Of a stretch of DNA of 34,195 bases, positions 9,001 to 16,380 are shown piece by piece. Where the stretch lies: positions 1 to 34,195 of the forward strand of contig DATKKS010000211.1 in assembly GCA_035542815.1 (NCBI GenBank), written 5' to 3'. This DNA comes from JACRLI01 sp035542815 (GTDB taxonomy: Bacteria > Eisenbacteria > RBG-16-71-46 > JACRLI01). The position numbers were made by a program, and so were the translations under genes. How positions within the stretch are numbered: the stretch's first letter is position 1; each line of letters opens with the position of its first letter. The notes beneath the pieces are model-generated. The model saw only the letters and a program-made list of their open reading frames with translations. It was not told the origin of the DNA and made no database searches.

Positions 9001-9652
9001 GGGTGTGGCTGTACTTGGGCTCGTCGTCGAGGGCCACGTTGATCTTGACGTTCGGGCCCACCGTGCTGCCGTCGGCGGCGAAGCGCTGGAGCCAGATGTC
9101 GGAGGCCCCCTGGCGCCCGTCGGACCACACCACCACGAACTCGCCCAGCGAGTTCATGGCCACCGCCGGCCGCTGCTGGTCCACCTCCATCGCGTCGTCG
9201 TTCACCACGAAGTCGCCGGGGTCGCGGCCCGGCGCGGTCAGCGGCTGCCCGGAGGGGTCGAACAGCTGGGCCCGCACGTCGCCGTCGCCGGTGCGCGTGT
9301 CGCGCCACACCACCACGATGTTCCGGCCCGGGTAGGACCCGATCACCAGCTGGTCCTGGGTGCTGCCCAGCGTGCCGGTGGTGTCGTTCAGGATGATCTG
9401 GTCGGCGCCCTGGAGCGCGCCGGGGGCCTTGAGGAGCGCCGCTCCCGGCAGGTCCATCCCGGCCGTCCGCAGCCGGTCCTGGGCGGTGCGCCAGCGCCAC
9501 GCCTGCAGCGCCCGCGCCGAGACGTGCATCGGCTCCGCGGCGATCGCGCGGGCCCCACTGCGTGCGGCTGCGTCAGTGGCGCCAGACAACCGGGGCAGGC
9601 CCGCGATCGCGGCCAGGGCCAGGGCCAGCCGGAGAACGACGGAACGCGACAT
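6080..9652 (-). CDS. large secreted repeat protein (about 14 WxDxR repeats) with C-terminal FlgD/sorting-type Ig domain
   Basis: This is a 1190-residue exported protein. Residues 4-22 form a hydrophobic signal peptide (VVLRLALALAAIAGLP). The body contains about 14 diverged units in which a strand ending in Trp is followed by an acidic/Arg turn. Examples are VVVWRDTRTG (113-122), VVVWSDGRQG, VVVWLDDRTG, VAVWTDFRNG, VVWEDARGG, LAWEDNR and LMWSDRRTG, spaced 50 to 87 residues. This suggests a beta-propeller or similar all-beta array. The last ~90 residues (TPNPARGLARIAF ... LYDVAGRRVRTLV ... GTGVYFLRL) are the FlgD Ig-like / Por-type sorting tail common in FCB bacteria, so it is probably delivered to the cell surface or medium. 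ATG 9652 follows GAGGGGG. A strong promoter lies upstream. No catalytic motif is recognised; adhesion or sugar binding is speculation. Confidence 0.85.
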   Translation of the reverse strand: MSRSVVLRLALALAAIAGLPRLSGATDAAARSGARAIAAEPMHVSARALQAWRWRTAQDRLRTAGMDLPGAALLKAPGALQGADQIILNDTTGTLGSTQDQLVIGSYPGRNIVVVWRDTRTGDGDVRAQLFDPSGQPLTAPGRDPGDFVVNDDAMEVDQQRPAVAMNSLGEFVVVWSDGRQGASDIWLQRFAADGSTVGPNVKINVALDDEPKYSHTRPAVALNDSGRAVVVWLDDRTGSSNEVFAARLTRSNKILIAPFQVSGPVGSGDHVLLKPNQSAIPVVAFTGVAGDTSFIVAWQARNLVSLGGNQAIFARYLSVFDSSLGLPATQAVALLDDRACGDTFTVDKSTNGRAASRPVLLAPAAGDTAKAFVVAWVDSTPLCKAGAPAIRARRVSVAAWARGSSPTPDSSFVVSDSAGLGATAPSLARLRDGTLSLGWLSNEGSGTVQAVHERLLSPALAALGPSQRMNSGGGLVRRGFPRSGAFGTDQEPRARLAGWVDQRTGSNTVMLRALGSGAAQDSGLKRDRQPDQVSPYVAYGSSGLGVAVWTDFRNGVTDPDIYAQVLDATGAPVGGNFRVNSDAPGAWQDHPVAAADASGGFTVVWEDARGGDFLLYRRHYSGQPPVPDSLESPVSPLGAGAPADSMQQFRPSIAVSSSGKGVLAWEDNRRWVAGSNMHVFDSYMVALDPSGKPLGTPIAGNDATIQNPNTALIPSLDPTVALDPQGNGFLFWSFAFDSVLKQNNVPILTITIKDVSGRCFRIPTGARDTLRLVSMLDTRGRLIASRAFSVADSLGSAFVFARQRPRAAYVGAQTFLVAFEDERLTTTAKEDIRAQLYRVQALNPDTVVQVYTDGPNFLVNDDTVPLPPDPSGAVYYMSASQFDAWVMPDVANNAFTLMWSDRRTGTNYNIMSQGYHLLPADSLSLPSRLRLLGRNQFVNRDIEIQDAVHGAARGAFSASGQFVAAWQSDRLKAHGYDVYARQLTTAPDTCTNDNCLFSPHVALEAQLAGESVQIGWQVPRGRPGDPILLLRYELQNYRTNPAAQATVLGSFSSAAGSYQAQDHLLSPTDSYMYELMQAGEVLASAVPVPAVVRYSLALAPVTPNPARGLARIAFTVPGKASERVAVSLRLYDVAGRRVRTLVQDVLAAGNRSVTWDGSSEGGAALGTGVYFLRLEAGGRGLVRKVLWLR

Positions 9653-9715
9653 AGTCCCCCTCGCGAGAAACGTGCTGCTCATGCTCGACAGGTTGGATAC
9701 GGACGCAAGGCGCCC

Positions 9716-9744
9716 AGTGTACGAATCGTGCAACTGGCTGTCAA
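9716..9744 (-). promoter_or_regulatory. sigma-70-type promoter of the large secreted protein
   Basis: Read on the minus strand, a perfect -35 TTGACA (9744-9739) is separated by exactly 17 bases from -10 TACACT (9721-9716). Predicted transcription starts near 9708, leaving a leader of about 56 bases before the ATG at 9652. It is the closest match to the housekeeping consensus I noticed in the window. Confidence 0.75.
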
Positions 9745-9755
9745 TCCACACCCAA

Positions 9756-9772
9756 GGGGCGCTCAACGCCCC
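9756..9772 (-). terminator. possible hairpin terminator after glyS
   Basis: GGGGCG and CGCCCC pair as a 6-bp stem around a five-base loop, 43 bases downstream of the glyS stop and just upstream of the next promoter's -35. On the minus strand only TTGGGTG follows, so a U-tract is essentially lacking. Its position between two transcription units is the main support. Confidence 0.35.
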
Positions 9773-9814
9773 CGGTCAGGGTGGCGGCGATGGAACCGTG
9801 GAGGGGTGAGAGAA

Positions 9815-12214
9815 TCAGGCAGCGGAGGCTGGCACGGAAACCTGCGAGAAATCCCAACCGCCCAGCAACAGCCCCTGGGTCCGGCGCAGCAGCTTGAGCC
9901 GCCTTTCGCGGGCGGCCGGTTCCTCGGCCATCACCAGGACGTCGAGGAAGAACTGGTCGATGGGCGCGCGCAGGTGGAGGAGTTCACCCAGCGCCGCATC
10001 GTAGCGCCGACCCCGGTAGCATTCTAGCACCCGCGGGGAGACTGTCTCAAGTGCGTCGAGCAGCTTGCGCTCCGCCGGCTCGAACTCCGCGCGCCCCGGC
10101 TCCCGATCGTCCAACTGACATTCTTTCAATATGTTGGAGACGCGCTTGAACAGCGTGGACAGCGCGAACAGCTCCTCGCGGGCGGGCGCCTCGGCCCCGC
10201 CCAGCAGATCGTGCATCACCGCCGCCCGGGCGGCCGCGTCCAGCGGATCGAACACCTCGCCCGCGGCCAGCTGCCCCGCGCCCAGCGCCGCATTCACCGC
10301 TTCGGTGGCGCAGTCGGCCAGGAACGCCCGCAGGCGGGTGAGCAGGAACTCGAACAGCTGCCGGTACACCTCGGGGATGCGCTCCGAGCTCACCCGGTCC
10401 CCGTAGCCGCGCAGCGCCTCCTGCACCTGCTCCCGGCGCAGCGCCAGGTGGTCGAACAGCAGCAGCGCCACCAGGCCGCTGCCCGCGCGGCGCACCCCGA
10501 AGGGGTCCTCCGAGCCGCTCGGGATGCGCCCCGCGGCGAAGAAGCCGGCCACCGAGTCCAGCTTGTCCAGCAGCGCCAGCGCGCGCGCCTCGCGGGTGCG
10601 GGGCAGCTTGCGGCGCACCTCGGCCTCCGCCGCCGCGGCCGCGCCGCTCACCAGCGCGCGGCGGTCGGCCTCCTCGGTCACCGACTCGCGCGGCAGGTAG
10701 TGCTCGGACATCGGCACGGTGACCGCCTCGCCCTCCCCGCAGCGCTCCGCGTAGAGCGCCCCCATGCGGCCTTCCAGGCTGGTGAACTCCTTGCCGTCCT
10801 TGATCATCTCCGCGGTGAGATCCAGCTTCATGAGCCACGCGGCGCGCTGCAGCGCCTCCACCCGCTCCGCCGGCACGCCCAGCTCGGGGCCCACCGCCCG
10901 CACCAGCCGCGACACCCGCGCGGCCTTCTCGTACACCGTGCCCCAGCCCTCCAGCCACACGATCCCCTTCAGCGGCTCGGCCTGCTCCTGCGGCGGCCGC
11001 GCGGCGCCGCTGCGCCACCGGCCCAGGTCGGTCTCCCAGTAGAAGCGGGCGTCGTCCAGGCGGGCCTTGAGCACCCGCTCGTTGCCCCGGGCCACCGGCG
11101 CGAGCACCTCATCCAGGGCGCGCTGCTGGTCTTCGCGCTCCTGGTGCCGGCGCAGCTGCACGTCGGCGGCGGCGCCCGGCTCGGCCGACTCCATGATCAC
11201 CCGCAGCCCGCTGGCGAGGCCCGCCGTGCCCGCCCGCCGGCGCTCCTCCAGGTACGCCTTGGTGGCGTTGGCCACGCACAGGAAGCTGGGCAGCAGGCCG
11301 CCCGCCGGGTCTTCCACCGCGAAGTAGCGCTGGTGCTCGCGCATCGCGGTCACGATCACCTCGCGGGGCAGGTCCAGGTACGCGGGATCGAAGCCGCCGC
11401 ACACGACCGCCGGCCACTCCACCAGGTCGGCGGTGATCTCCACCAGCTCCGGGTCCTCCAGCTGGCGCCCGCCGGCGGACCCGGCCAGCCGCCGCAGCCC
11501 GGCCACGATCTCGCGCCTCCGCTCGGCGCCGCTCACCAGCACCCCGCGCTCGCGCAGCGCCGCCAGGTAGCCCGACAGCAGCGCCTCGCCGCCCTGGCCG
11601 TGGCCCAGGCCCTTCAGGTCGAAGAATCCCGGGTGCAGGAAGCGGTGCCCCGCGCTGCGCGTGCCGGAGGCGACGTCCGCGAAGCGCACCTCCAGCGGGC
11701 GCCCGTCCAGCATCGCCACGATCCAGCGGATCGGCCGCGCGAAGCGCGCCCCGCCCGGCTCCCAGCGCATGGTCTTGGGGAAGGGCAGCGCCGCGATGGC
11801 CTCGGGGATGGCCTTCTGGAGCGCCTCGCGCACCGGCGCGCCCGGGCGGGTGACGCGCACCCGCACGTACTCGCCCTTGGCGGTCTGCACGAAGCCCACC
11901 TGGTCGAGCGCCACCCCCTGGGCCTTGAGGAACCCCTGCAGCGCGCGCGTCGGCTGCCCCTGGGCGTCGAAGGCCGCCTGGCGCGCGGGGCCGGTCACGT
12001 CCAGCACCTGGTCGGGGTGCTTCTCGGGCACCCCGGCGGCCAGGAACGCCAGCCGCCGCGGGGTGTACAGCAGGCGGTCGGAGCCCAGCGGCTGGAAGGC
12101 GCCCGGCCCGCCCAGGGCCTCGGCCAGCAGGCGCGAGCCGACCAGCTCCTGCCACGCCCGGCGGGCGTAGCCCGCGGGCAGCTCCTCGACCCCGATCTCC
12201 AGCAGGAAGTTCAC
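9815..12214 (-). CDS. glyS: glycine--tRNA ligase beta subunit
   Basis: This is the beta subunit of the heterotetrameric bacterial GlyRS, which binds and helps charge tRNA-Gly together with GlyQ. The family N-terminus FLLEIGVEELPAGY (3-16) is intact. Other conserved blocks follow: PFPKTMRW (145-151), RFARPIRWIVAML (157-169), TAMREHQRYFAV (289-300), ERVLKARLDDARFYWETD (379-396), LDLTAEMIKDGKEFTSLEG (464-482) and a C-terminal anticodon-binding region with FFLDVLVMAEEP. GTG 12214 has AGAGGA eight bases upstream. At 799 residues it is about 110 longer than E. coli GlyS. Much of the excess is a charged segment at about 319-375 inserted after FLCVANATK. It lies 26 bases downstream of glyQ. Identification is firm. 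Confidence 0.97.
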   Translation of the reverse strand: MNFLLEIGVEELPAGYARRAWQELVGSRLLAEALGGPGAFQPLGSDRLLYTPRRLAFLAAGVPEKHPDQVLDVTGPARQAAFDAQGQPTRALQGFLKAQGVALDQVGFVQTAKGEYVRVRVTRPGAPVREALQKAIPEAIAALPFPKTMRWEPGGARFARPIRWIVAMLDGRPLEVRFADVASGTRSAGHRFLHPGFFDLKGLGHGQGGEALLSGYLAALRERGVLVSGAERRREIVAGLRRLAGSAGGRQLEDPELVEITADLVEWPAVVCGGFDPAYLDLPREVIVTAMREHQRYFAVEDPAGGLLPSFLCVANATKAYLEERRRAGTAGLASGLRVIMESAEPGAAADVQLRRHQEREDQQRALDEVLAPVARGNERVLKARLDDARFYWETDLGRWRSGAARPPQEQAEPLKGIVWLEGWGTVYEKAARVSRLVRAVGPELGVPAERVEALQRAAWLMKLDLTAEMIKDGKEFTSLEGRMGALYAERCGEGEAVTVPMSEHYLPRESVTEEADRRALVSGAAAAAEAEVRRKLPRTREARALALLDKLDSVAGFFAAGRIPSGSEDPFGVRRAGSGLVALLLFDHLALRREQVQEALRGYGDRVSSERIPEVYRQLFEFLLTRLRAFLADCATEAVNAALGAGQLAAGEVFDPLDAAARAAVMHDLLGGAEAPAREELFALSTLFKRVSNILKECQLDDREPGRAEFEPAERKLLDALETVSPRVLECYRGRRYDAALGELLHLRAPIDQFFLDVLVMAEEPAARERRLKLLRRTQGLLLGGWDFSQVSVPASAA

Positions 12215-12240
12215 GCCGACATCCTCTCGCGGGCCGCCGC

Positions 12241-13188
12241 TCACGCCGCCGGGGGCGCCGCGGGCCGCTCCCCCGGAGCGTCCGCGCGGCCCAGCGGGAA
12301 GCCCAGCTCCTCGCGCTGTTTCAGGAAGGCCACCGCGGCGCGGCGCGCCAGCTTGCGCACCCGGGCGATGTAGCCCACCCGCTCGCTGACCGAGATCGCG
12401 CCGCGGGCGTCCAGCATGTTGAACACGTGGGAGCACTTGATCACGCAGTCGTAGCCGGGCATCACCAGGCGCAGGTCCAGCAGCCGCACCGCCTCGCGCT
12501 CGAAGAACTCGAACATCCGGAAGTGCTCCGGCACGTCCGCCTGCTCGAAGTTGTAGCGGCAGAACTCCTGCTCGTTCCGGAGCCACAGGTCCTGCCAGCG
12601 CACCTGGCCCCCGGGCCACGCCGGGTCCCTCACCATCACCACGTCGTGCACCCGCTCCAGGCCCTGGACCTCCTGCGCGATCCGCTCCAGGCCGTAGGTG
12701 AGTTCCGCCGAGGTCACCTCGAGGTCCAGGCCCCCGCACTGCTGGAAGTAGGTGAACTGGCTGATCTCGGTGCCGTCCATCCACACCTGCCAGCCCAGGC
12801 CCCACGCGCCCAGCGTGGGGCTCTCCCAGTCGTCCTCCACGAAGCGGATGTCGTGGCTGTCGGTCTCGATGCCCATGGCCCGCAGGCTCTGCAGGTACAG
12901 GTCCAGCACGTCGGGCGGGGCCGGCTTGAGCAGCACCTGGTACTGGAAGAACTGCTGGAAGCGGTTGGGGTTCTCGCCGTAGCGGCCGTCCTTGGGGCGG
13001 CGCGAGGGCTCCACGTACGCCACCCGCCAGGGCTCCGGGCCGAGGGCGCGCAGGAAGCTGGCGGGGTTGAAGGTGCCCGCGCCCACCTCGCTGCTGTACG
13101 GCTGGGCCAGCACGCAGCCGCGCGCGACCCAGAACCGCTCCAGGCCCAGGAGCATCTCTTGGAACGTGGGCGGCGCGGCGCCGGTCAT
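12241..13188 (-). CDS. glyQ: glycine--tRNA ligase alpha subunit
   Basis: This 315-residue catalytic alpha subunit of bacterial GlyRS activates glycine with ATP. Highly conserved family blocks include FWVARGCVLAQPYSSEVGAGT, YVEPSRRPKDGRYGENPNR, FQYQVLLKP, DDWESPTLGAWGLGWQVW and FTYFQQCGGLDL. The last ~25 residues are a proline/alanine-rich extension. ATG 13188 follows GGGGGAAGGGA and lies three bases after the recO stop. Downstream glyS is on the same strand. Presence of the alpha/beta form rather than the single-chain GlyRS is normal for most Gram-negative phyla. Confidence 0.98.
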   Translation of the reverse strand: MTGAAPPTFQEMLLGLERFWVARGCVLAQPYSSEVGAGTFNPASFLRALGPEPWRVAYVEPSRRPKDGRYGENPNRFQQFFQYQVLLKPAPPDVLDLYLQSLRAMGIETDSHDIRFVEDDWESPTLGAWGLGWQVWMDGTEISQFTYFQQCGGLDLEVTSAELTYGLERIAQEVQGLERVHDVVMVRDPAWPGGQVRWQDLWLRNEQEFCRYNFEQADVPEHFRMFEFFEREAVRLLDLRLVMPGYDCVIKCSHVFNMLDARGAISVSERVGYIARVRKLARRAAVAFLKQREELGFPLGRADAPGERPAAPPAA

Positions 13189-13191
13189 GGT

Positions 13192-13998
13192 CTAGGTCCC
13201 TTCCCCCGGCTCCAGGCGCCGGAGCACCTCGAGCGATCTCAGGCCGCGGAAGTTGTGCAGGTGGGCGGCCAGGTACAGCTGGATCAGGCGGGCCGCTTCG
13301 CGCAGCGCGCGCCGGTCGCCCTGGGGCATGGGCGGCTCGGCGGCGACCTCCCCGTTGAGGTAGCGCAGCCAGTCCACGGCGTCCGGGGAGACCGTCTCCA
13401 CCGCGCCGCGGGCCGCGGCGCACGCGGCGCACACCAGGGCCCCCTCGGGCGCGGAGAAGCGCAGCCCCTCGCGCTCCCGGGAGCCGCAGCCGCGGCAGGC
13501 GCTGAAGTCCGCCCGGTAGCCCAGCTGGGCCGCCGTCTCCAGCTCGAAGGCGGCGAACAGCACCCCCAGCCGGTCCCGTCCGGCCGCCTCCAGGCGCTCC
13601 AGGAGGTCGGCCAGCAGCGCGAACAGCTCCGGGCCCGCCTCCTCGCCGGAGACCCCCTGGTCGCACAGCTCCAGCGCCGCGCTCCCGAACGCCAGGTGCG
13701 CGGCGTCGGCGCCCAGCCCGGGGTGCAGCCGCAGGGCGTCGGCCGACTTCAGGAGCTGCAGGTCGCGGCCGGGCTTGTCGTAGTAGACCGCCTGCACCAC
13801 CGAGAACAGCTCCAGCGAGGAGCCCATCCGGCTCTTCGCGCCGCGCACCCCCTTGGCGATGACCCGCATCTTGCCGCGGTCCCGGGTCAGCAGCACCGCG
13901 ATGCGGCTGGTGTCGCCGTAGGGGTAGGTGCGCAGTACGATGGCTTCGGTCGAAAGGATCAAGGACGGGTTGACCTGCGCTCGCGGAAGCGGCTGCAA
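13192..13998 (-). CDS. recO: DNA repair protein RecO
   Basis: RecO loads RecA onto SSB-coated single-stranded DNA with RecR in recombinational repair. The N-terminal OB fold begins STEAIVLRTYPYGDTSRIAVLLT (16-38) and GKMRVIAKGVRGAKS follows. A four-cysteine zinc site is complete: Cys168 and Cys171 in CRGC, Cys190 and Cys193 in CAAC. The C-terminal helical part starts with DAVDWLRYLNG. The start is uncertain. TTG 13998 gives 268 residues and TTG 13962 gives 256 and the more usual short N-terminus; neither has a strong Shine-Dalgarno and no ATG or GTG fits. It heads the recO-glyQ-glyS run and diverges from the RidA gene across a hairpin-rich gap. Confidence 0.92.
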   Translation of the reverse strand: MQPLPRAQVNPSLILSTEAIVLRTYPYGDTSRIAVLLTRDRGKMRVIAKGVRGAKSRMGSSLELFSVVQAVYYDKPGRDLQLLKSADALRLHPGLGADAAHLAFGSAALELCDQGVSGEEAGPELFALLADLLERLEAAGRDRLGVLFAAFELETAAQLGYRADFSACRGCGSREREGLRFSAPEGALVCAACAAARGAVETVSPDAVDWLRYLNGEVAAEPPMPQGDRRALREAARLIQLYLAAHLHNFRGLRSLEVLRRLEPGEGT

Positions 13999-14027
13999 TC
14001 TCGACCCCGGGATTCTACAGGAGCGGC

Positions 14028-14117
14028 CCGCCGGCGTCTACGCCGGCGGAAGCCGGGCGCGCCGCCCGGCCGGGCAGCGGCGGCGCCCGCAGCGCCCGGG
14101 CCCGCGCGGGCCCGGGC
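14028..14117. repeat. cluster of three perfect GC-rich hairpins between recO and ridA
   Basis: Three stems occur in 90 bases: 9 bp with loop TCTA (14028-14036 / 14041-14049), 8 bp with loop CGC (14052-14059 / 14063-14070), and 10 bp with loop GCGC (14094-14103 / 14108-14117). They would lie in the 5' leader of the RidA mRNA, ending 12 bases before its AGGAGG site. No U-run is present, so simple termination is not supported. A leader-structure role, or chance in GC-rich DNA, are both possible. Confidence 0.45.
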
Positions 14118-14139
14118 CGGACCACCCCAGGAGGCCAGC

Positions 14140-14517
14140 ATGGACGTTCGCACCCTCAACCCCTCGCCCGCCGGGCCGTTCTCGGAGGCCTGCATCGCCG
14201 GCGGGCTGGTGTTCACCTCGGGCATGGCCGGCTGCGACATGCGCACCGGCGCGGTGGCCGCCGGCGGCGCGGCGGCGCAGGCCCGCCAGGCACTGGAGAA
14301 CCTGCGCCAGGTGCTGGCCGGGGCCGGGTCGGACTTCTCGAAGGTGGTGAAGGTGGACCTGATGCTCCGCCGGCGGGAGGACGCGGCGGCGGTGGACGCG
14401 GTGTACGCCGAGTACTTCCGCACCCACCGGCCGGCGCGCTGCTGGAAGTTCGTCAGCGACGTGATCGCGCCGGAGTTCCTGCTGGAGATCGAGATGGTGG
14501 CGGCGCTGGGCGGCTGA
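14140..14517 (+). CDS. RidA/YjgF/UK114-family protein
   Basis: This is a 125-residue trimeric RidA-family protein. True RidA hydrolyses reactive 2-aminoacrylate enamines/imines made by PLP enzymes. The family frame is clear: PFSEACIAGGLVFTSG (13-28), a helix ARQALENLRQVLAGAG (48-63), KVVKVDLML and C-terminal LLEIEMVAAL. The key arginine that binds the carboxylate is at Arg100 in HRPARCW, corresponding to Arg105 of E. coli RidA, so deaminase activity is plausible. ATG 14140 has a perfect AGGAGG five bases upstream, the strongest ribosome site seen here. It is a lone plus-strand gene flanked by minus-strand genes and converges on the glycosyltransferase only 12 bases away. Confidence 0.9.
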   Translation: MDVRTLNPSPAGPFSEACIAGGLVFTSGMAGCDMRTGAVAAGGAAAQARQALENLRQVLAGAGSDFSKVVKVDLMLRRREDAAAVDAVYAEYFRTHRPARCWKFVSDVIAPEFLLEIEMVAALGG

Positions 14518-14529
14518 GCCCGGCGCCGG

Positions 14530-16380
14530 CTACTTGCCCAGCCGCTTCAGCAGCAGCCGCGCGCCGGTCTCGGGGGGGCCGCCCGGGGCCCGGCGCAGCA
14601 CCTCGTGGAGCTGGGCCACGCCCTCCGCCTCGTGCCCCAGGCGCCCCAGCAGCACCGCGTACTGGAAGCGGAGGTCGGCGTCGTCCGGGTACACGTCCAG
14701 CACCGCGGCCATGTGCTCCAGCGCGGCCTCGTTGTACCCGTAGCGCAGCATCCCGGTGATCACCGCGCGGTGCGCGTCCAGCCCCTGGCCCAGCACCAGC
14801 ACGTGCCCGTCGGAGTTGTACACCAGGAGGTCGTAGTCGCGGTACGCGCGGGTCCAGCGCTCGGCGAAGGCCACCGAGTCCAGCCCCGGGATCGCCAGCC
14901 GCAGGGCCCGCCCGCCCTCCAGGCACTCCTCGAGCAGGTCGTAGTTCCGCCCGCCGGAGACGGAGTCGGCCAGCGCCCGGCCGGTGGTGGCGTCGTAGCG
15001 CCGCACCGCCTGCCCCGGAGTGAACAGCAGGATCTTGAGGTGGCGCCGGCCGCGCAGCGCGCGGCTCATGTCGGTCATCGCGTTCCGGGCGGTCTCGCTC
15101 TTGCGGAAGTAGGGGTCCGCCGGCAGCCCCAGCTCCCCGGTCCGCTCGGCGGCCCGCGCCGAGAGCAGCCACCCGGAGCGGCCCGCGTGCGCCAGCACCA
15201 GCACCGCGGCCGCCGCCGCCACCCACGCCTCGCGCGGCACCCGCCGCGCCGGCGCGGCCTTGGGGGCCGCAGCGCCCGCGCCGGCCCGCTTCCGGCGGCC
15301 GCTCCCGGGCGGGGAGGCGGGCGGGCGGGCTTCCGGCCGGGCCACCGCGCGCGGTTCCGCCAGCCACTGCAGCGCGCCCCCCGCGGCCAGCGCCAGCCCG
15401 GCCAGGGGCGTGTACAGGTAGTAAAGGTAGGTGTGGTGGAGCAGCGGCAGCACCGGCAGCAGCGACAGCACCCACCAGCAGGCGCCCACCGCCGGCAGCG
15501 CGGTCCGCCGCCGCGCCGCGCGCGCCAGCAACCCCAGCGCCAGCACCAGCCAGATGCCGGTGGACCACGCCGAGAGCGAGAGGCCGCCGGCGGCGTCCGG
15601 GCGGACGTGCACCAGGTCCACCGCCCAGGCGCAGTAGGTCATGAAGTCGTGGAACAGGTTCGCCCCGAAGCCCATCGCGTAGGCCCGCCCCCCGAGGCTC
15701 CCGGCGCGCACTTGGCTCAGCGCCAGGTAGGCGGCCAGCGCCACCCCGGGCACCAGCAGCGGCCCCGCCCGGCGCAGCCGCCGTGCCAGGGCCTCCCCGC
15801 CCAGCTCGGGCAGCAGCAGCACCAGCGGCAGCGCCAGCACGTTCTCCTTGCACAGCAGCGCCGCCGCGAACAGCCCCACCCCCAGCGCCAGCCGCGCCGG
15901 GCGCGGGCCGCCGGCGGCCGGCCCGGAGGCCCCGCCGCCCACCGCCAGCAGCGCCCCCAGCGCCAGGCCCAGCGCCAGCAGCTCGCCCACCCCGGTGGCC
16001 GGGTACACCGCCGAGATGGACAGCCGGGTGGCGCCGAACAGCCCGGCGGCCAGGCCCGCCGCGGGCGGCCCGGCCCCGCGCGCGCGGGCGAAGGCGAACA
16101 GCAGGGCCACGTTGAGCCCGTGCAGCAGCCAGTTCACCAGGTGGTAGGGCAGCGGGTGGGTGTCGAAGAGCGCCGCGGTCAGCCCGAAGTAGGCCGGCCC
16201 TGACAGGAACCGCCACGCGCTGACCGGGTTGGGCAGCAGGCCGCGGGCCTTCTCCAGCAGGATGAAGTCGTCGGGCGAGAAGTACGCCCCCAGCGCCCCG
16301 CGGTACGTCCACAGGGCCGCCGCCACGCAGGCCAGCGCCACCCCCGCCTCGGTGGCGCGCGGGAACTTCGCGGGCCTCAC
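14530..16380 (-). CDS. GT-C type membrane glycosyltransferase-like protein with C-terminal TPR-like tail
   Basis: This is a 616-residue polytopic membrane protein. The first loop after TM1 carries FSPDDFILL (Asp37/Asp38), the acidic pair expected of GT-C/PMT-type enzymes that use polyprenyl-phosphate sugars. Multiple hydrophobic segments run to about 375 (for example LAAGLFGATRLSISAVYP, LLCKENVLALPLVLLLP). A basic, disordered linker rich in Pro/Arg/Ala follows, then another TM near 385-400. A soluble C-terminal part ends in a TPR-like repeat (ALEHMAAVLDVYPDDADLRF). GTG 16380 overlaps the CorC stop as GTGA, with GGAG eight bases upstream, so it is the last gene of the phoH operon. Similar GT39/TPR proteins glycosylate surface proteins or lipids; the substrate here is unknown. 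Confidence 0.7.
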   Translation of the reverse strand: MRPAKFPRATEAGVALACVAAALWTYRGALGAYFSPDDFILLEKARGLLPNPVSAWRFLSGPAYFGLTAALFDTHPLPYHLVNWLLHGLNVALLFAFARARGAGPPAAGLAAGLFGATRLSISAVYPATGVGELLALGLALGALLAVGGGASGPAAGGPRPARLALGVGLFAAALLCKENVLALPLVLLLPELGGEALARRLRRAGPLLVPGVALAAYLALSQVRAGSLGGRAYAMGFGANLFHDFMTYCAWAVDLVHVRPDAAGGLSLSAWSTGIWLVLALGLLARAARRRTALPAVGACWWVLSLLPVLPLLHHTYLYYLYTPLAGLALAAGGALQWLAEPRAVARPEARPPASPPGSGRRKRAGAGAAAPKAAPARRVPREAWVAAAAAVLVLAHAGRSGWLLSARAAERTGELGLPADPYFRKSETARNAMTDMSRALRGRRHLKILLFTPGQAVRRYDATTGRALADSVSGGRNYDLLEECLEGGRALRLAIPGLDSVAFAERWTRAYRDYDLLVYNSDGHVLVLGQGLDAHRAVITGMLRYGYNEAALEHMAAVLDVYPDDADLRFQYAVLLGRLGHEAEGVAQLHEVLRRAPGGPPETGARLLLKRLGK

